From NCBI GenBank assembly GCA_017592665.1, contig JAGFNW010000059.1, positions 1 to 33,887 of the forward strand: 33,887 nucleotides of DNA, read 5' to 3'. Positions 23,690-32,971 of the stretch are shown in pieces (the first letter of the stretch is position 1; every line of letters starts with the position of its first letter). This stretch comes from Streptosporangiaceae bacterium NEAU-GS5. Lineage in GTDB: Bacteria; Actinomycetota; Actinomycetes; Streptosporangiales; Streptosporangiaceae. The notes under the pieces were generated by a model. The model worked only from the letters and a program-made list of their open reading frames with translations. It had not been told where the DNA came from and searched no databases. The translations under genes and the position numbers were made by a program.

Positions 23690-25149
23690 CGCCATGGCGG
23701 TGGGCCGTCCTGGCCGTGACGCTGGGGCTGGGGGCCGCCTCAGAGGTGACGGCCTACGCTCAACCCCAGGACTGGGTGCCTGACCTGGTCGTCGGCCTGG
23801 TCTTCGTGGTGTGCGGGCTGCTTTCCGCCCCCGCCCCGATCGGCCGGACGGGATGGCTGCTGGTCGCGACGGGATTCGCCTGGTTCGCCGGAAACCTCGT
23901 CCCGCTTGCCTGGTATTGGCATCGGGGGCCGCTTGTGCACCTGCTGCTCACGTCCCGGCGGCCAAAACGCTGGTCGCGTGCCGCCATCGCCACCGGCTAC
24001 CTCGCCGCCGTCATAACGCCCGTCTGGCAGCACGACCTGTCCGCAGTGGTGCTGGCCACCGGGGTCGTCGCGGTGGCCCGGACCCGCGCCGCGCTCGCCT
24101 TCGCCCTCGTCCTGTACGGCGGGGCCCTGGTCAGGTTTCTCGTCCCGGCCGACGACCTGGCCCTGCCCACCCGGTACGCGTACCACGCCGTGCTGTGCGG
24201 GATCGCGGTGGCGCTGGCGTGGGCGGCGCGGCATCCCGGCGATGACGGCGCGACGGACCGGGTCGTCGAGGTCGCCGGACGCGGATCCGGCTCGCTGCGG
24301 GACGCGCTGGCCGAGGTGCTGGGCGACCCCGGCCTCCGCCTCGGCTACTGGCGAGACGGCGTGTACGAGGACGAGACCGGCACGCCGCTGGACCCGGCCG
24401 GTGAGCGGGCGATGACACGCGTCGACCATGACGGCGAGCCGTTCGCGCTGCTGGTCCACGACCGCGCCGTCCTGTCCGACCCCGCGATCTTCGCGGCCGT
24501 GGCCGCGGCCATCCGGCTGACCTCGGCCAACGCGGCCCTGCAGGCCGAGGTCCGGACCCAGGTGGACGAACTCGCCGCCTCCAGGCGCCGCCTGCTGCTG
24601 GCCGCGGACGACGAACGCCGCCGTCTCGAACTGCGGCTGCATGACGGCCCCGTGCACAGCCTGACCAGGCTGCTGGCGGAGCTGCCGCCGGGCCGGGCGG
24701 CCGAGCAACTGGCCCTGACCCTCGACGATCTGAGCGACCTGGCCCGCGGCCTGCATCCCCGGGAACTGGACGACGGCCTCGCCGGCGCACTCGCCGCCCT
24801 CACGGCCCGCGCCGCCGTCCCCGTACGGCTGACTCTGACGACAGGTCCTCTCCCGGCGGAGATCGAGGCGGCGGTCTACTACGTCTGCGCGGAGGCACTG
24901 GCCAACATCGCCAAACACGCGGCGGCGACCTCGGCGGCGGTCGGCGTGGCCCAGCATGACGGCCGGGTCGTCGTCGAGATCCGCGACGACGGCGTGGGCG
25001 GCGCCGACACCGCGCTCGGCGTGGGACTGCGCGGGCTGCGCGACCGAGTGGAGACCTTCAACGGGCGGATGACGGTCGATTCTCCGAGCGGACATGGAAC
25101 GCGGCTGGTCGCCGAGCTCTCCCTCGACGGCCGGCCGCTTGCCACGTGA
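23686..25149 (+). CDS. membrane sensor histidine kinase (HisKA_3 family), complete catalytic core
   Basis: 487 residues. About six hydrophobic segments cover residues 5-182, with short loops and no large extracellular domain. A GAF-like or linker region spans about 195-285, then a coiled dimerisation helix. Phospho-accepting H319 is in ELRLHDGPVHSLTRLL. The ATP-binding domain is complete: N box EALANIAKHA (N407), G1 DDGVGG, G2 GVGLRGLRDRVE, G3 GHGT. It should phosphorylate the coupled receiver protein. The stop is three bases from the convergent lipoprotein gene stop. Confidence 0.93.
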   Translation: MTPWRWAVLAVTLGLGAASEVTAYAQPQDWVPDLVVGLVFVVCGLLSAPAPIGRTGWLLVATGFAWFAGNLVPLAWYWHRGPLVHLLLTSRRPKRWSRAAIATGYLAAVITPVWQHDLSAVVLATGVVAVARTRAALAFALVLYGGALVRFLVPADDLALPTRYAYHAVLCGIAVALAWAARHPGDDGATDRVVEVAGRGSGSLRDALAEVLGDPGLRLGYWRDGVYEDETGTPLDPAGERAMTRVDHDGEPFALLVHDRAVLSDPAIFAAVAAAIRLTSANAALQAEVRTQVDELAASRRRLLLAADDERRRLELRLHDGPVHSLTRLLAELPPGRAAEQLALTLDDLSDLARGLHPRELDDGLAGALAALTARAAVPVRLTLTTGPLPAEIEAAVYYVCAEALANIAKHAAATSAAVGVAQHDGRVVVEIRDDGVGGADTALGVGLRGLRDRVETFNGRMTVDSPSGHGTRLVAELSLDGRPLAT

Positions 25150-25152
25150 CGG

Positions 25153-26631
25153 TCACCCGATCTTCCGCCAGGTCGTCGATCCGAACAGCACCGACATCAG
25201 ACCCCCTTCATCGGGCTGACCGGCGACCACGTCCACGAAGCGGATTCCGCCGTCCACGACGGACCAGGCGGCGCTGAACAGGTCGCCGCCCGCGCTGCCG
25301 CACAGCATCTCCCTGAAGGACAGGGCGATCCGGCCGTCCCTGACCGAGTACGGCCCGTGGCAGTCGAGATCGGGCGAGTCGCCGCCGACGTGATGACGCC
25401 ACGTGCCGTCCTTGAAGGTCAACGTGGAGACCCCGCTGTTCGGCTCGGCGTCCGACCGGTTCACGCCCTGCTGGAGGAACAGCTCGAGCGGCACCTCGGC
25501 GCGGTACACCCCTTCGGGGAACCGGCCCTGCTTCCCGCCTTTCAGCGAGGTCGCGGCGGCCGTGCCGCCGCAGGGCGCCGCCACGACGGGCAGCGGCGCG
25601 CGCGCCTTCACGGCCTGGATCCGCGCGATCAGCGCGGCCGTGCCCGCGTCCTGCTCCAGCGTCGCGTACACGGGCTTGGCCGCCTGCTCCAACGCCCGGA
25701 CGTCGGCCTTGCCGGCCAGGACGACCGTGCCGCCCTGCTTGCAGTGCGCCGCCGCGCCGTCGGCCTCCGAGGTCCGATGCTGAGCGGCCCAGCCCGCAGT
25801 CTCCTTGGCCGCGTGTTCGACGGCCGCCCGCAGCTGCGGGGCCAGGCCGTTCAGGACGGAGGTCCTGATGACGATCGAGTTCATCTTCGTGTAGAAGGTC
25901 ACGTTGGCCGTCGCGATCTTCGCCACGGCCACCGATGAGGCGAGCGGGAACGACGACTCGATTCCGGCCACGCGGCCCTCCATGATCGCCCTGCCCTGCG
26001 CGTCGCCCGGCAGGTCATCGGGCTTGGCCCCGTACGCCGTGAACAGCGCGTACGTCACGTCCGACCGGGGCGCGCGGACGAACTTGCCGGCGAAATCGGC
26101 GGGCTTGGTGAGCGCGGCCTTGACCCCGAACGGGTGGCGCTCGTTCTCGGGGACCAGCGCCAGCCCGGTGAGCCCGATCCGGCCGAGGCCGCTCAGCAGG
26201 TCCGTGACCATGGCGGGGTCGGCCGCGATCCGGTCGGCGAGGTAGTCGGACGTGACGAGAAAGGGCGCCTGTAAGGCGTTCATGCTGGTGACGCCTTCGA
26301 CGTCCCAGGCGCGCGCGGGGATCATCCCCATGTCGAGCTCGCCTCGCCCGACCATCCGCGCGACCGCCTGATCCCAGTCGTCGGCGTTCAGACCGACCGC
26401 GTGCCACTGCGGCTTGATCCGCACCTTGCCCGCCGTCCGGGCCGCGACCAGCCGGGCGAACTGCTCGATCTGCGCCGCGCTGGGCGTGCCCAGGGTGTCG
26501 TCGGTCCCGATCGTCAGCGTCACCACGGCCCCGGCGGGCCCTTCCTTGCCGCCCGCGCCTTCCCTTCCCTCGCACGCGGTCACGGCCAGAAGAACCAGCG
26601 CCGCCGCCGCACTCAACACCTTCATGTACAT
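25153..26631 (-). CDS. lipoprotein with TRAP-type (DctP-like) solute-binding domain
   Basis: 492 residues, much longer than the usual 330. Signal peptide 1-18 with lipobox LAVTAC (C19). Residues about 35-335 match the TRAP binding fold: TPSAAQIEQFARLVAARTAG, GRGELDMGMIPARAWD, APFLVTSDYLADRI, FAGKFVRAPRSDV, GRVAGIESSFPLASS and NVTFYTKMNSIVIRTSVLNG. An extra beta-rich domain of about 125 residues (GVYRAEVPLELFL, WRHHVGGDSPDL, SVVDGGIRFVDVVAG) ends the protein. No DctQ or DctM permease genes are nearby, so it may serve as a sensor partner of the flanking kinases. ATG 26631 has AAGG seven bases upstream. Confidence 0.85.
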   Translation of the reverse strand: MYMKVLSAAAALVLLAVTACEGREGAGGKEGPAGAVVTLTIGTDDTLGTPSAAQIEQFARLVAARTAGKVRIKPQWHAVGLNADDWDQAVARMVGRGELDMGMIPARAWDVEGVTSMNALQAPFLVTSDYLADRIAADPAMVTDLLSGLGRIGLTGLALVPENERHPFGVKAALTKPADFAGKFVRAPRSDVTYALFTAYGAKPDDLPGDAQGRAIMEGRVAGIESSFPLASSVAVAKIATANVTFYTKMNSIVIRTSVLNGLAPQLRAAVEHAAKETAGWAAQHRTSEADGAAAHCKQGGTVVLAGKADVRALEQAAKPVYATLEQDAGTAALIARIQAVKARAPLPVVAAPCGGTAAATSLKGGKQGRFPEGVYRAEVPLELFLQQGVNRSDAEPNSGVSTLTFKDGTWRHHVGGDSPDLDCHGPYSVRDGRIALSFREMLCGSAGGDLFSAAWSVVDGGIRFVDVVAGQPDEGGLMSVLFGSTTWRKIG

Positions 26632-26700
26632 GGCCTGACCTTAGGAATCTCGCGTGCCCGTGCCATCGCGGCCAACGCGGATCTCCAGCATTGCCCGGGC

Positions 26701-26717
26701 TGGTGCTGGCACCAATG
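26701..26717. promoter_or_regulatory. palindromic element before the second two-component operon (copy 2)
   Basis: TGGTGCTGGCACCA (26701-26714) has six-base arms around TG. GTGCTGGCACCAATG is shared exactly with 23270-23284. It lies in the 118-bp region between the divergent lipoprotein and kinase genes and ends 35 bases before the kinase GTG. Confidence 0.55.
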
Positions 26718-26749
26718 ACGGAGCCGATACGAGATGGGAAAATAGCCGC

Positions 26750-28114
26750 GTGGCCTGGTATGCCAGCATCGCGGCATTCGTGTTGCCTCTCGTCACGCAT
26801 CTCGCTCTCGGGCGCCATCGCCTCGTCCTGACCGGATATCTGATCACCGCGGCACTGGTCCTGGGCCACGCGCTGGTCTATAGCCCGTTCTACGACCCGA
26901 GCTGCCTGAGCGTGTGCGAAGACCGGCCGCTGGTGTGGTCGTGGCCGGTCGCGGCGCGGGCGATCGAGGCGGTGTGGGCTGGTTTCTGCGTCGTCTTCGG
27001 CGCGACGGCCGCGGCCTTCGCCGTCGCGCGGTTCACCGGCATGACCCCGGCCGCGCGGCGGGTCGGCGGGCTCGTGCCGCTGCCCGCCGCGGCGACCGCC
27101 GTGGCCTTCGTCCTGTACGGCGTGGCCCGCCTCCGCGACCCGCAAAACGTGCCGGCCACGGTCATCTACGTGGGCGCCGCGTGCCTGGCGGCCGTCGGAC
27201 TCGCGCTCCTCACTCAGTTCGGCACGACCATGCTCCGGCGGGCCGCCCTCGCCCGGCTCGCCACCGACCTCGGATCCGCGCCACGGCCCGGCACCCTCCA
27301 GGCCGTGCTGGCCCGTCTCACCGGCGACCCGGCCCTCGCCGTCGCGTACTGGCTGCCCACCTCCGGCCGGTACGTCGACGCGACCGGGAAGACGGTGGAC
27401 ACGGGGAACCGAGCCGGCCGCGAGACGACGTCGATCGTCCGCGACGGGATGCCCGTCGCGACCGTCACCCACGGCCCCGGCAGCCGCGCGCTCAGCGAAC
27501 GGATCGGCGCCGCGGCCCGGCTCGCGATCGACAACGAGCGGCTCAGGGCCGAAGTGCTGGCACAGATAGAGGACCTGCGCGCGTCCCGCGCCCGGATCGT
27601 GGCCACCGGCGACCAGGCGCGCAGGCAGCTGGAACGCGATCTGCACGACGGCGCCCAGCAACGCCTGCTCGCCGTGGCGTACGAGCTCAGGCTCGCCGAC
27701 CAGGAACAGTGCCTGCCCACCGTCCTCGACGCGCTGCGCGACCTACGCGAACTGGCGCACGGCATCTTCCCCGCGATCCTGAACGAGACCGGGCTCGCCT
27801 CGGCCCTGTGGTCGCTCGCGGACCGGGCGCCCGTGCCGGTGGAGCTCGGCGACATCCCGGAGACGCGTTTCCCGCCCGGCGTCGAACAGGCCGCGTACCT
27901 GATCGTCCAGGCCGTCGCCGACGCGGCGAGCGGACCGATCGAGGTGGACCTCGAGCCCGCCGTCGAACACCTCGTGCTGACCGTCACCGGAACCATGCCG
28001 TCGCTCCCCGGCCACCTGCACGATCGGGTGGGAGCATTGGGCGGACAGCTGACGTTGCTGCCCGGCGGCGCGAATGCCCAGGGCACGCTCCGAGCGGAGA
28101 TGCCATGCGCGTAG
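26750..28114 (+). CDS. membrane histidine kinase (HisKA_3 family) with degenerate ATP-binding domain
   Basis: 454 residues from GTG 26750 ([13 protein letters not shown]); an in-frame start at 26654 would cross the operator. About five hydrophobic segments cover 1-158. The loop [14 protein letters not shown] carries a C52-x3-C56 pair facing outside, by topology guess. H299 lies in [17 protein letters not shown]. The ATP domain is unusual: where the N box should be the sequence is [12 protein letters not shown], with no Asn, and the G1 DxGxG motif is missing ([13 protein letters not shown]). It may have lost kinase activity or act as a phosphatase or partner. It overlaps the regulator gene by ten bases. 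Confidence 0.9.
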   Translation: MAWYASIAAFVLPLVTHLALGRHRLVLTGYLITAALVLGHALVYSPFYDPSCLSVCEDRPLVWSWPVAARAIEAVWAGFCVVFGATAAAFAVARFTGMTPAARRVGGLVPLPAAATAVAFVLYGVARLRDPQNVPATVIYVGAACLAAVGLALLTQFGTTMLRRAALARLATDLGSAPRPGTLQAVLARLTGDPALAVAYWLPTSGRYVDATGKTVDTGNRAGRETTSIVRDGMPVATVTHGPGSRALSERIGAAARLAIDNERLRAEVLAQIEDLRASRARIVATGDQARRQLERDLHDGAQQRLLAVAYELRLADQEQCLPTVLDALRDLRELAHGIFPAILNETGLASALWSLADRAPVPVELGDIPETRFPPGVEQAAYLIVQAVADAASGPIEVDLEPAVEHLVLTVTGTMPSLPGHLHDRVGALGGQLTLLPGGANAQGTLRAEMPCA

Positions 28115-28758
28115 TCGTTGCCGACGACTCGGTGCTCACACGCGAAGGTATCGCGCACATCCTCAACCGCTACGACGTGACCGTGGCGGCACAGGTGGGA
28201 GACGCCGCGGCACTGCTCAGCGCGGTCCACGCCGAGCGGCCCGACCTGGTCGTGGTCGACATCCGGATGCCGCCGACACATACCGACGAGGGCCTCGTGG
28301 CGGCCGAGCGCATCCGGTCGGACCATCCGGGCACGGCCGTCCTCGTCCTGTCCCAGTACATCGAGCCTGACTACGCCATGCGCCTGCTGCAGGACCATCC
28401 CGAGCGGGTCGGCTACCTGCTCAAGGAACGCGTATTCGACCCGGCCGTGCTGGTCGACGCGCTGCACAGGCTCGCGGACGGGGAAAGCGTGATCGACCCG
28501 ACGATCGTCGCTCGGCTGCTCGGCCGCCGCCGCGTACGCGATCCAGTCGCGGACCTGACCGGCCGGGAGCGCGAGGTCCTCGCCCTGGTCGCGGAAGGCC
28601 TGTCGAACCGCGCCATCGCCGGCCGGTTGGTCATCACGGAACGCACCGTCGAGGCCCACGTGGCCAGTGTTTTCGCCAAGCTCGGCCTGGCCGACGACCC
28701 CGGCTCGCACCGCCGCGTCCTGGCCGTCCTCGCACACATCAGGTCCAGCCGGAGCTGA
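28105..28758 (+). CDS. NarL/FixJ-family response regulator
   Basis: 217 residues. Receiver: [13 protein letters not shown], phospho-Asp in [15 protein letters not shown] and YLLKERV. LuxR-type HTH at about 152-200: [48 protein letters not shown] 28105 has GGAG seven bases upstream and lies within the end of the kinase gene. It should bind DNA as a dimer after phosphorylation; the palindrome at 26701-26714 is the obvious candidate target for autoregulation. Confidence 0.93.
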   Translation: MRVVVADDSVLTREGIAHILNRYDVTVAAQVGDAAALLSAVHAERPDLVVVDIRMPPTHTDEGLVAAERIRSDHPGTAVLVLSQYIEPDYAMRLLQDHPERVGYLLKERVFDPAVLVDALHRLADGESVIDPTIVARLLGRRRVRDPVADLTGREREVLALVAEGLSNRAIAGRLVITERTVEAHVASVFAKLGLADDPGSHRRVLAVLAHIRSSRS

Positions 28759-28962
28759 GCCAGACCTACTCGTGTTCACCGGCCCGCTCGTGCTCGTCGA
28801 GCCATCCGGGCCAGACGCGATGGGCGGCAGCCGGGCAGTATCCCGGACGCGACGATGACGGGCCGACGATGACCGGCGTGCCCAGGAAGGTCGCCCGGCG
28901 ATGGGCGCACGCAGCGTGCACCGAGCAGGGCTGGCCGCTCTGACCTCTGGTCTCGAATCGCG

Positions 28963-29715
28963 CTAGTCCGTAGCCGCGGGTTGTCCTTCCGCGCCGGGGC
29001 CGGGATCGGTCACCCCGTGAGCGCGCAGCAGGTCGACCACATCGCGGGCACCCGAGCGGAGCGCGGCGCCGACCGCGGTGAGCTCGTCGTAGCCCACCCA
29101 ACCGGGATCGGCGCCGTGGTCGAGGAAGAACCGGGCCGTCTCGGCTTGGCCGCCATGGGCGGCCGCCCACAGCCCCTCGGTGGCCTCGTCCTGCCCAGGT
29201 ACTGGAGCGCGGGCGAAGCGTACGCGGATCCGATCCAGTAGGCCGAGCGATGCCTCCTGCCACAGCGAGGTGATGGCGCCGCGTTCCACCAGACGGCGGG
29301 CGGCGGCCCATTGGGCGAACGCGCACGCGTCCGCCAGCGCCGTACCGCCGCCGATGACCGCGCCGTCGGCCTCGATGTCGGCGCCGGCGTCCAAGAGCGC
29401 GTCCAGCACCGCCACGTCGTCGCTTGAAGCCGCCCAATGCAAGGGCGTTTCGCCGTGCGGGCCCTCGAACATGGGATCTACCTCCGCGCCGGCCGCGACC
29501 AGGACCTCGACCGTGCGGGCCCCGTTCGGGAAGTGGCCTGGCCAGTCGGTCACCACGTGCAGCAGCGTCCGGGATTTCCCGCCTGGATTGCCGAGCCGCG
29601 CCCTCGCGAGATCGGGATGGGCACGCAGCAGCTCCGCCAGTTCGCCGGTGTCACCGCGATGGATCGCCGCGGTGACGGCGATGGCCAGTGGGTCAGAGGC
29701 GTCGAGGTAGGCCAT
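28963..29715 (-). CDS. ankyrin-repeat protein
   Basis: 250 residues. After an N-terminal helix region (DPLAIAVTAAIHRGDTGELA, LLRAHPDLARARLG) come ankyrin units: SRTLLHVVTDWPGHFPNGAR, TVEVLVAAGAEVDPMF, HGETPLHWAASSDDVAVLDA, LLDAGADIEADGAVIG, LWAAAHGGQAETARFFLDHG. It is a common actinobacterial standalone protein that uses ankyrin repeats for protein binding; partner unknown. No signal peptide or membrane segment. The 204-bp gap before it (28759-28962) carries no clear feature. Confidence 0.85.
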   Translation of the reverse strand: MAYLDASDPLAIAVTAAIHRGDTGELAELLRAHPDLARARLGNPGGKSRTLLHVVTDWPGHFPNGARTVEVLVAAGAEVDPMFEGPHGETPLHWAASSDDVAVLDALLDAGADIEADGAVIGGGTALADACAFAQWAAARRLVERGAITSLWQEASLGLLDRIRVRFARAPVPGQDEATEGLWAAAHGGQAETARFFLDHGADPGWVGYDELTAVGAALRSGARDVVDLLRAHGVTDPGPGAEGQPAATD

Positions 29716-29975
29716 CTACCCATCTTCGCCGTGGCACGGGAGAGCCGCCATCCACGAGGGTCACGCTTCCGAGATCGCGCGGCCACAGCGATCACCACTG
29801 GGTCGACCGTGAGCGTAGGCGGCCGAAGGGGATTTCTACCCCCCAAGACGCGTCACGTGAGGAGCCGGTGGCTCTGCTCCGGGCGTACATCGAGATACCC
29901 GCGGCGGCGTGATCAGACCAGAGCGGAAGCGTTCTCGCCTGATGAGATATTCGCCCGCCGTCGCCACGGCCACAG
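29716..29975. other. intergenic stretch without a supported gene
   Basis: 260 bp between the ankyrin gene start and the YihY gene stop. It must contain the ankyrin gene promoter. I see no strong hairpin or repeat. Confidence 0.4.
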
Positions 29976-30872
29976 CTACGGCTGGGGCATACGGGCGGCG
30001 GCCAAGTCGGTGGCATGGCCACGGTCGCTGGTGGCGGTGAGGGCAGCGGCGAACAGAATGAGCTGACCCACGATCTTGAGGAACAGCAGCATGCCGACCG
30101 CGCCGGTGACGACCTGGTAGGCGGGATTGGCCGCAGCGACCTTGAGATAGAACTGGCCGAGGGTCTTGATGCACTCCAGCCCGGCGGTGATGAAAATCGC
30201 GGGCCCCAGCACGCGGCGGGGCGACAGCCGGAGCCGGGGCGGCGCGCTCAGCAGGGCGATGGCCAGCAGCGTGTTGACGCTGACACCGAGGACGAACGCG
30301 ACTGCGGCCAGGAACCACTGTGCTGGGATGGCCTCGGTGCCCACGGTGTGCAGGGCCAGCCAGGCCAGCAGCGTCTGGGCGCCGAACGCGGCGGCGAGCG
30401 AGGCGGCCAGCAGCAGTCCGAGCCCGGCCAGGACGCCCAGGTCGATGAGCTGGCGGAGCAGGAAGGAGCCCGGATACTCCTCAAGTCGCCAGATCGCCCT
30501 GATCGCCGAGCGGAGGCTGTCGAGCCAGAACAGACCCGCCAGAGGCAGGCCGACGAAGGCCACCACCCCCGCCGCATCCCGGGCGTCGCGCAAGGCCTGG
30601 ACGTCCAGACGGGGAAAATTCTCGCTTAGGTAGCGTTGCACCGAGGCCAGGACCGTCGGGTTGTCGAGGACATGTCCGAGGATGGCGAATCCCAGGAGGG
30701 CAAGGGCGAAGGTGGCGAAGAAGGCGTAGTAGGTGAGCGCGGCAGACAGGCGGCCGCCGTCGGCCTCGTCGTATCGGACCACCGCACGCACCAGGTGATC
30801 CAGCCAGCCGTGACGGTGACGAGCCCGCGCCCAGCATGTCGTGAACCGCGAGACCAACCCGATGGCCGCCAT
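29976..30872 (-). CDS. YihY/BrkB-family inner membrane protein
   Basis: 298 residues with about six membrane segments: YDEADGGRLSAALTYYAFFA (the conserved YxxxxxxRLSAALTYYxFF entry), ALALLGFAILGHVL, VAFVGLPLAGLFWLDSLRSA, DLGVLAGLGLLLAASLAAAF, AVAFVLGVSVNTLLAIALL and VVTGAVGMLLFLKIVGQLIL. The family was once thought to be ribonuclease BN; its role is unclear, with possible envelope transport or stress functions. The ATG at 30872 is nine bases after the AI-2E gene stop, so they are one operon. No clear ribosome site, which suggests coupling. Confidence 0.9.
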   Translation of the reverse strand: MAAIGLVSRFTTCWARARHRHGWLDHLVRAVVRYDEADGGRLSAALTYYAFFATFALALLGFAILGHVLDNPTVLASVQRYLSENFPRLDVQALRDARDAAGVVAFVGLPLAGLFWLDSLRSAIRAIWRLEEYPGSFLLRQLIDLGVLAGLGLLLAASLAAAFGAQTLLAWLALHTVGTEAIPAQWFLAAVAFVLGVSVNTLLAIALLSAPPRLRLSPRRVLGPAIFITAGLECIKTLGQFYLKVAAANPAYQVVTGAVGMLLFLKIVGQLILFAAALTATSDRGHATDLAAARMPQP

Positions 30873-30881
30873 GGCGGGCCA

Positions 30882-32069
30882 CTACCCGGCACGGGGCGTG
30901 TCACCGATGTCAGTTGAGCTCGTCTGGTCGGACCCGTTCTGGTCCGGTACGCCGGGCGCCGACGGGGTGTCCGGTCCAGGTGGCGTGTCCGGCCCGCGTG
31001 GGAGGGCGGGTGGATCGTCGTGGAGGAGTTCGGGGATCGCCCGGTAGAGGACCGCGGCGATCGGCACGGCCACCACCGCGCCTGCGATGCCGGCCAGGAT
31101 TCCGCCGACGGCTAGAACGAGGATGATCGCCAGCGGGTGGAAATGGAGGACCCGGCCCACGATCAGCGGTTGGAGTACGTGATTTTCCAGCTGCTGCTCG
31201 ACGATCAGGATGCCGACGAAGATCAGTGCGTAGATGGGGCCTTTGGCACCGAGCGTGACCAGCGTGGCCACGGCTCCGGCGAAGAAAATGCCCACGATGG
31301 GAATGAAGCTGGCCAGGAAGATCAGCACGGCGAGGGCCGCCCACAGGGGCACGCCCAGGACGGCCAGCGCGATGCCGATGACCACGCCGTGCACCGCGGC
31401 CACGGCCACCGTTCCCTGCACGTAGTGCGACAGCGTGACCCAGGCCGTGCGTCCCGCCCGGTCGACCCGGGGCGCGGCGGACCCGAAGGCCTTGAGGAAC
31501 CAGACCCAGATGCGCTCGCCATCCTTGAGCAGGAAGAACGTCACGAACAGCAGCAGCACGATCGCCGCCAGAACCTCGATCAACACGACCGTGCCCGCGA
31601 GCACTGTGGAGGTGATCTGACGCTGCTGCTCAGTGATCATGGTGGCGATGTCGTCGACCCACTTGCTGAGCTGGTTCGGCTCTAGGTGCAGCGGGCCGGT
31701 GTAGAGCCAGCCCTCCACTGTCTTGGCGGTCGCCTGCACCTGCCGGACCAGGCCGGGGAACTCATCGTTGGCGCGCACTCCGATGATCCAGCCGGTGACG
31801 CCCAACACGGCCAGGGCGACCAGCATGGTGATCCATGTGGCGTAGATCGTCCGCAGGCCGGCCGCACGCAGCCGCCGGGTGAGCGGGAACAGCAACGCCG
31901 TCAGCAACAGAGCCACCGCCACCGGCAGCGTGACGATCCGCAGCCTGGCCACGAAACCGATCACGTAATTGGCTACGAAGCCAATAATGATCAAACACGC
32001 GCTCCATGCGGCGACCCTGGCAAGCGTGGGGGGCACGAGCCGCGCCAGACGTTCCCGATTTGAAGTCAC
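30882..32069 (-). CDS. AI-2E/PerM-family transporter
   Basis: 395 residues from GTG 32069 with GGGAT upstream; a longer frame to 32258 has no family sequence. Layout fits the family: two N-terminal helices (WSACLIIIGFVANYVIGFV, LPVAVALLLTALLFPL), a third (WITMLVALAVLGVTGWIIGV), an extracellular-type helical insert (LSKWVDDIATMITEQQRQI), then the conserved core LFVTFFLLKDGERIWVW, LIFLASFIPIVGIFFAGAVA, NHVLQPLIVGRVLHFHPLAI. A proline-rich tail ends it. Family members export quorum signals or act as Na+/H+ antiporters; the substrate here is open. First gene of the operon with the YihY gene. Confidence 0.92.
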   Translation of the reverse strand: MTSNRERLARLVPPTLARVAAWSACLIIIGFVANYVIGFVARLRIVTLPVAVALLLTALLFPLTRRLRAAGLRTIYATWITMLVALAVLGVTGWIIGVRANDEFPGLVRQVQATAKTVEGWLYTGPLHLEPNQLSKWVDDIATMITEQQRQITSTVLAGTVVLIEVLAAIVLLLFVTFFLLKDGERIWVWFLKAFGSAAPRVDRAGRTAWVTLSHYVQGTVAVAAVHGVVIGIALAVLGVPLWAALAVLIFLASFIPIVGIFFAGAVATLVTLGAKGPIYALIFVGILIVEQQLENHVLQPLIVGRVLHFHPLAIILVLAVGGILAGIAGAVVAVPIAAVLYRAIPELLHDDPPALPRGPDTPPGPDTPSAPGVPDQNGSDQTSSTDIGDTPRAG

Positions 32070-32623
32070 TGTCCATCCCGTCACGCGCCGCGAAGCTCTC
32101 CCACCTACGCCTACCCTCCCCTGCTGCCATAATCCCGACGCTCTCCATCCGCAGCGCGTCTCACTCAGGCTGGATCCACGTGCGCCGTGAAGCGCTGGCG
32201 GCAGCCTCGAACGTGCCGACATCACCCAAGCGCTGGAGTGCGCGGCAGCCGCGACCAATGTGCACTTCTATCCGCGCGGGCGACTCGACCACGCATAAAC
32301 CCATGGGAATTGCACGGGATTTTCCAAGACCCAAGCTCTCTTACTGCACTCCATTTCCCACTACCAACTCCTTCGTCCTCGCCCCCTGCGGCGCCGGGCT
32401 TGACCGACCACCAATCGGGGCGGCCATCAAGAGAGGCGCAGGGCGGAAGCCGTTGGAGAGTTGCTATACTCAAAGGCTGGGTAGTAGGGATTGGTTGCAT
32501 CCGACGCGGAGGTCGGTTCGATTGGCTTTTACCCTTCGCCTTGCTATCTATGAGCGTGCGGCAAGATTCTGTTGCTGACCGTCACTGGGAGCCGCTCAGG
32601 CTATGAAACTTCAGGGGCTTGTC
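32070..32623. other. 550-bp lower-GC stretch with no supported gene
   Basis: The region holds the promoter of the transporter operon at its left. The part at 32260-32600 is more AT-rich than the flanks and codes in no consistent frame. A TATACT at 32465-32470 could be a -10 element, but no -35 is at the right spacing. GTCGGTTCGATT near 32512 recalls a tRNA T arm but no cloverleaf forms. Confidence 0.4.
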
Positions 32624-32971
32624 ATGTCAGCACAGGAACTCGATACCGCACTTCACTTGCTGCAATCGCTCGTGATCGGGCTGGCCACTGTGAACCTTTG
32701 CGTGGGGATCTATACGCTGGCATCACGGCGGGTGCCGAGGTGGTTACCGCGGCGCGCTCGAACATGTGACCACAAGAAGTACGGCCAAGCGCAGATCCTG
32801 GTTTTCGTCTGGATCATTCTCCTGATCCTTCCTCCATTTCTGGGCTGGGGACCTATCGTGCGTATTCTCTGCCTGTTCGTTGGGATCGGTGTGATGATCG
32901 CGGGGATCTGGCTGTCGCACAGCCGAAAGCAACGACCCTCCCCTTCTTCGGCCCGCGCTGAGCGCATGTAG
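32624..32971 (+). CDS. small membrane protein of unknown function
   Basis: 115 residues from ATG 32624, which has AGGGG six bases upstream (an alternative ATG at 32603 adds 7). Three hydrophobic segments: LHLLQSLVIGLATVNLCVGI, ILVFVWIILLILPPFLGW, IVRILCLFVGIGVMIAGIW, with a basic loop PRWLPRRARTCDHKKYG between. I do not recognise the family. Confidence 0.6.
   Translation: MSAQELDTALHLLQSLVIGLATVNLCVGIYTLASRRVPRWLPRRARTCDHKKYGQAQILVFVWIILLILPPFLGWGPIVRILCLFVGIGVMIAGIWLSHSRKQRPSPSSARAERM

Noticed and set aside
26015-27661. Very long open frames on the opposite or alternative strand over the lipoprotein and second kinase genes
   Set aside because: High GC keeps shadow frames open. Their products are rich in Arg, Gly and Pro without family motifs, while the overlapped genes have clear domains.
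28766-28960. Short minus-strand frame with several Cys residues after the NarL regulator gene
   Set aside because: No plausible start codon or ribosome site and no known motif, although the sequence CSVHAACAHRR looks protein-like.
32460-32535. tRNA-like T-arm sequence GGTTCGATT
   Set aside because: No matching stems for the T arm, acceptor or anticodon arms could be made around it.
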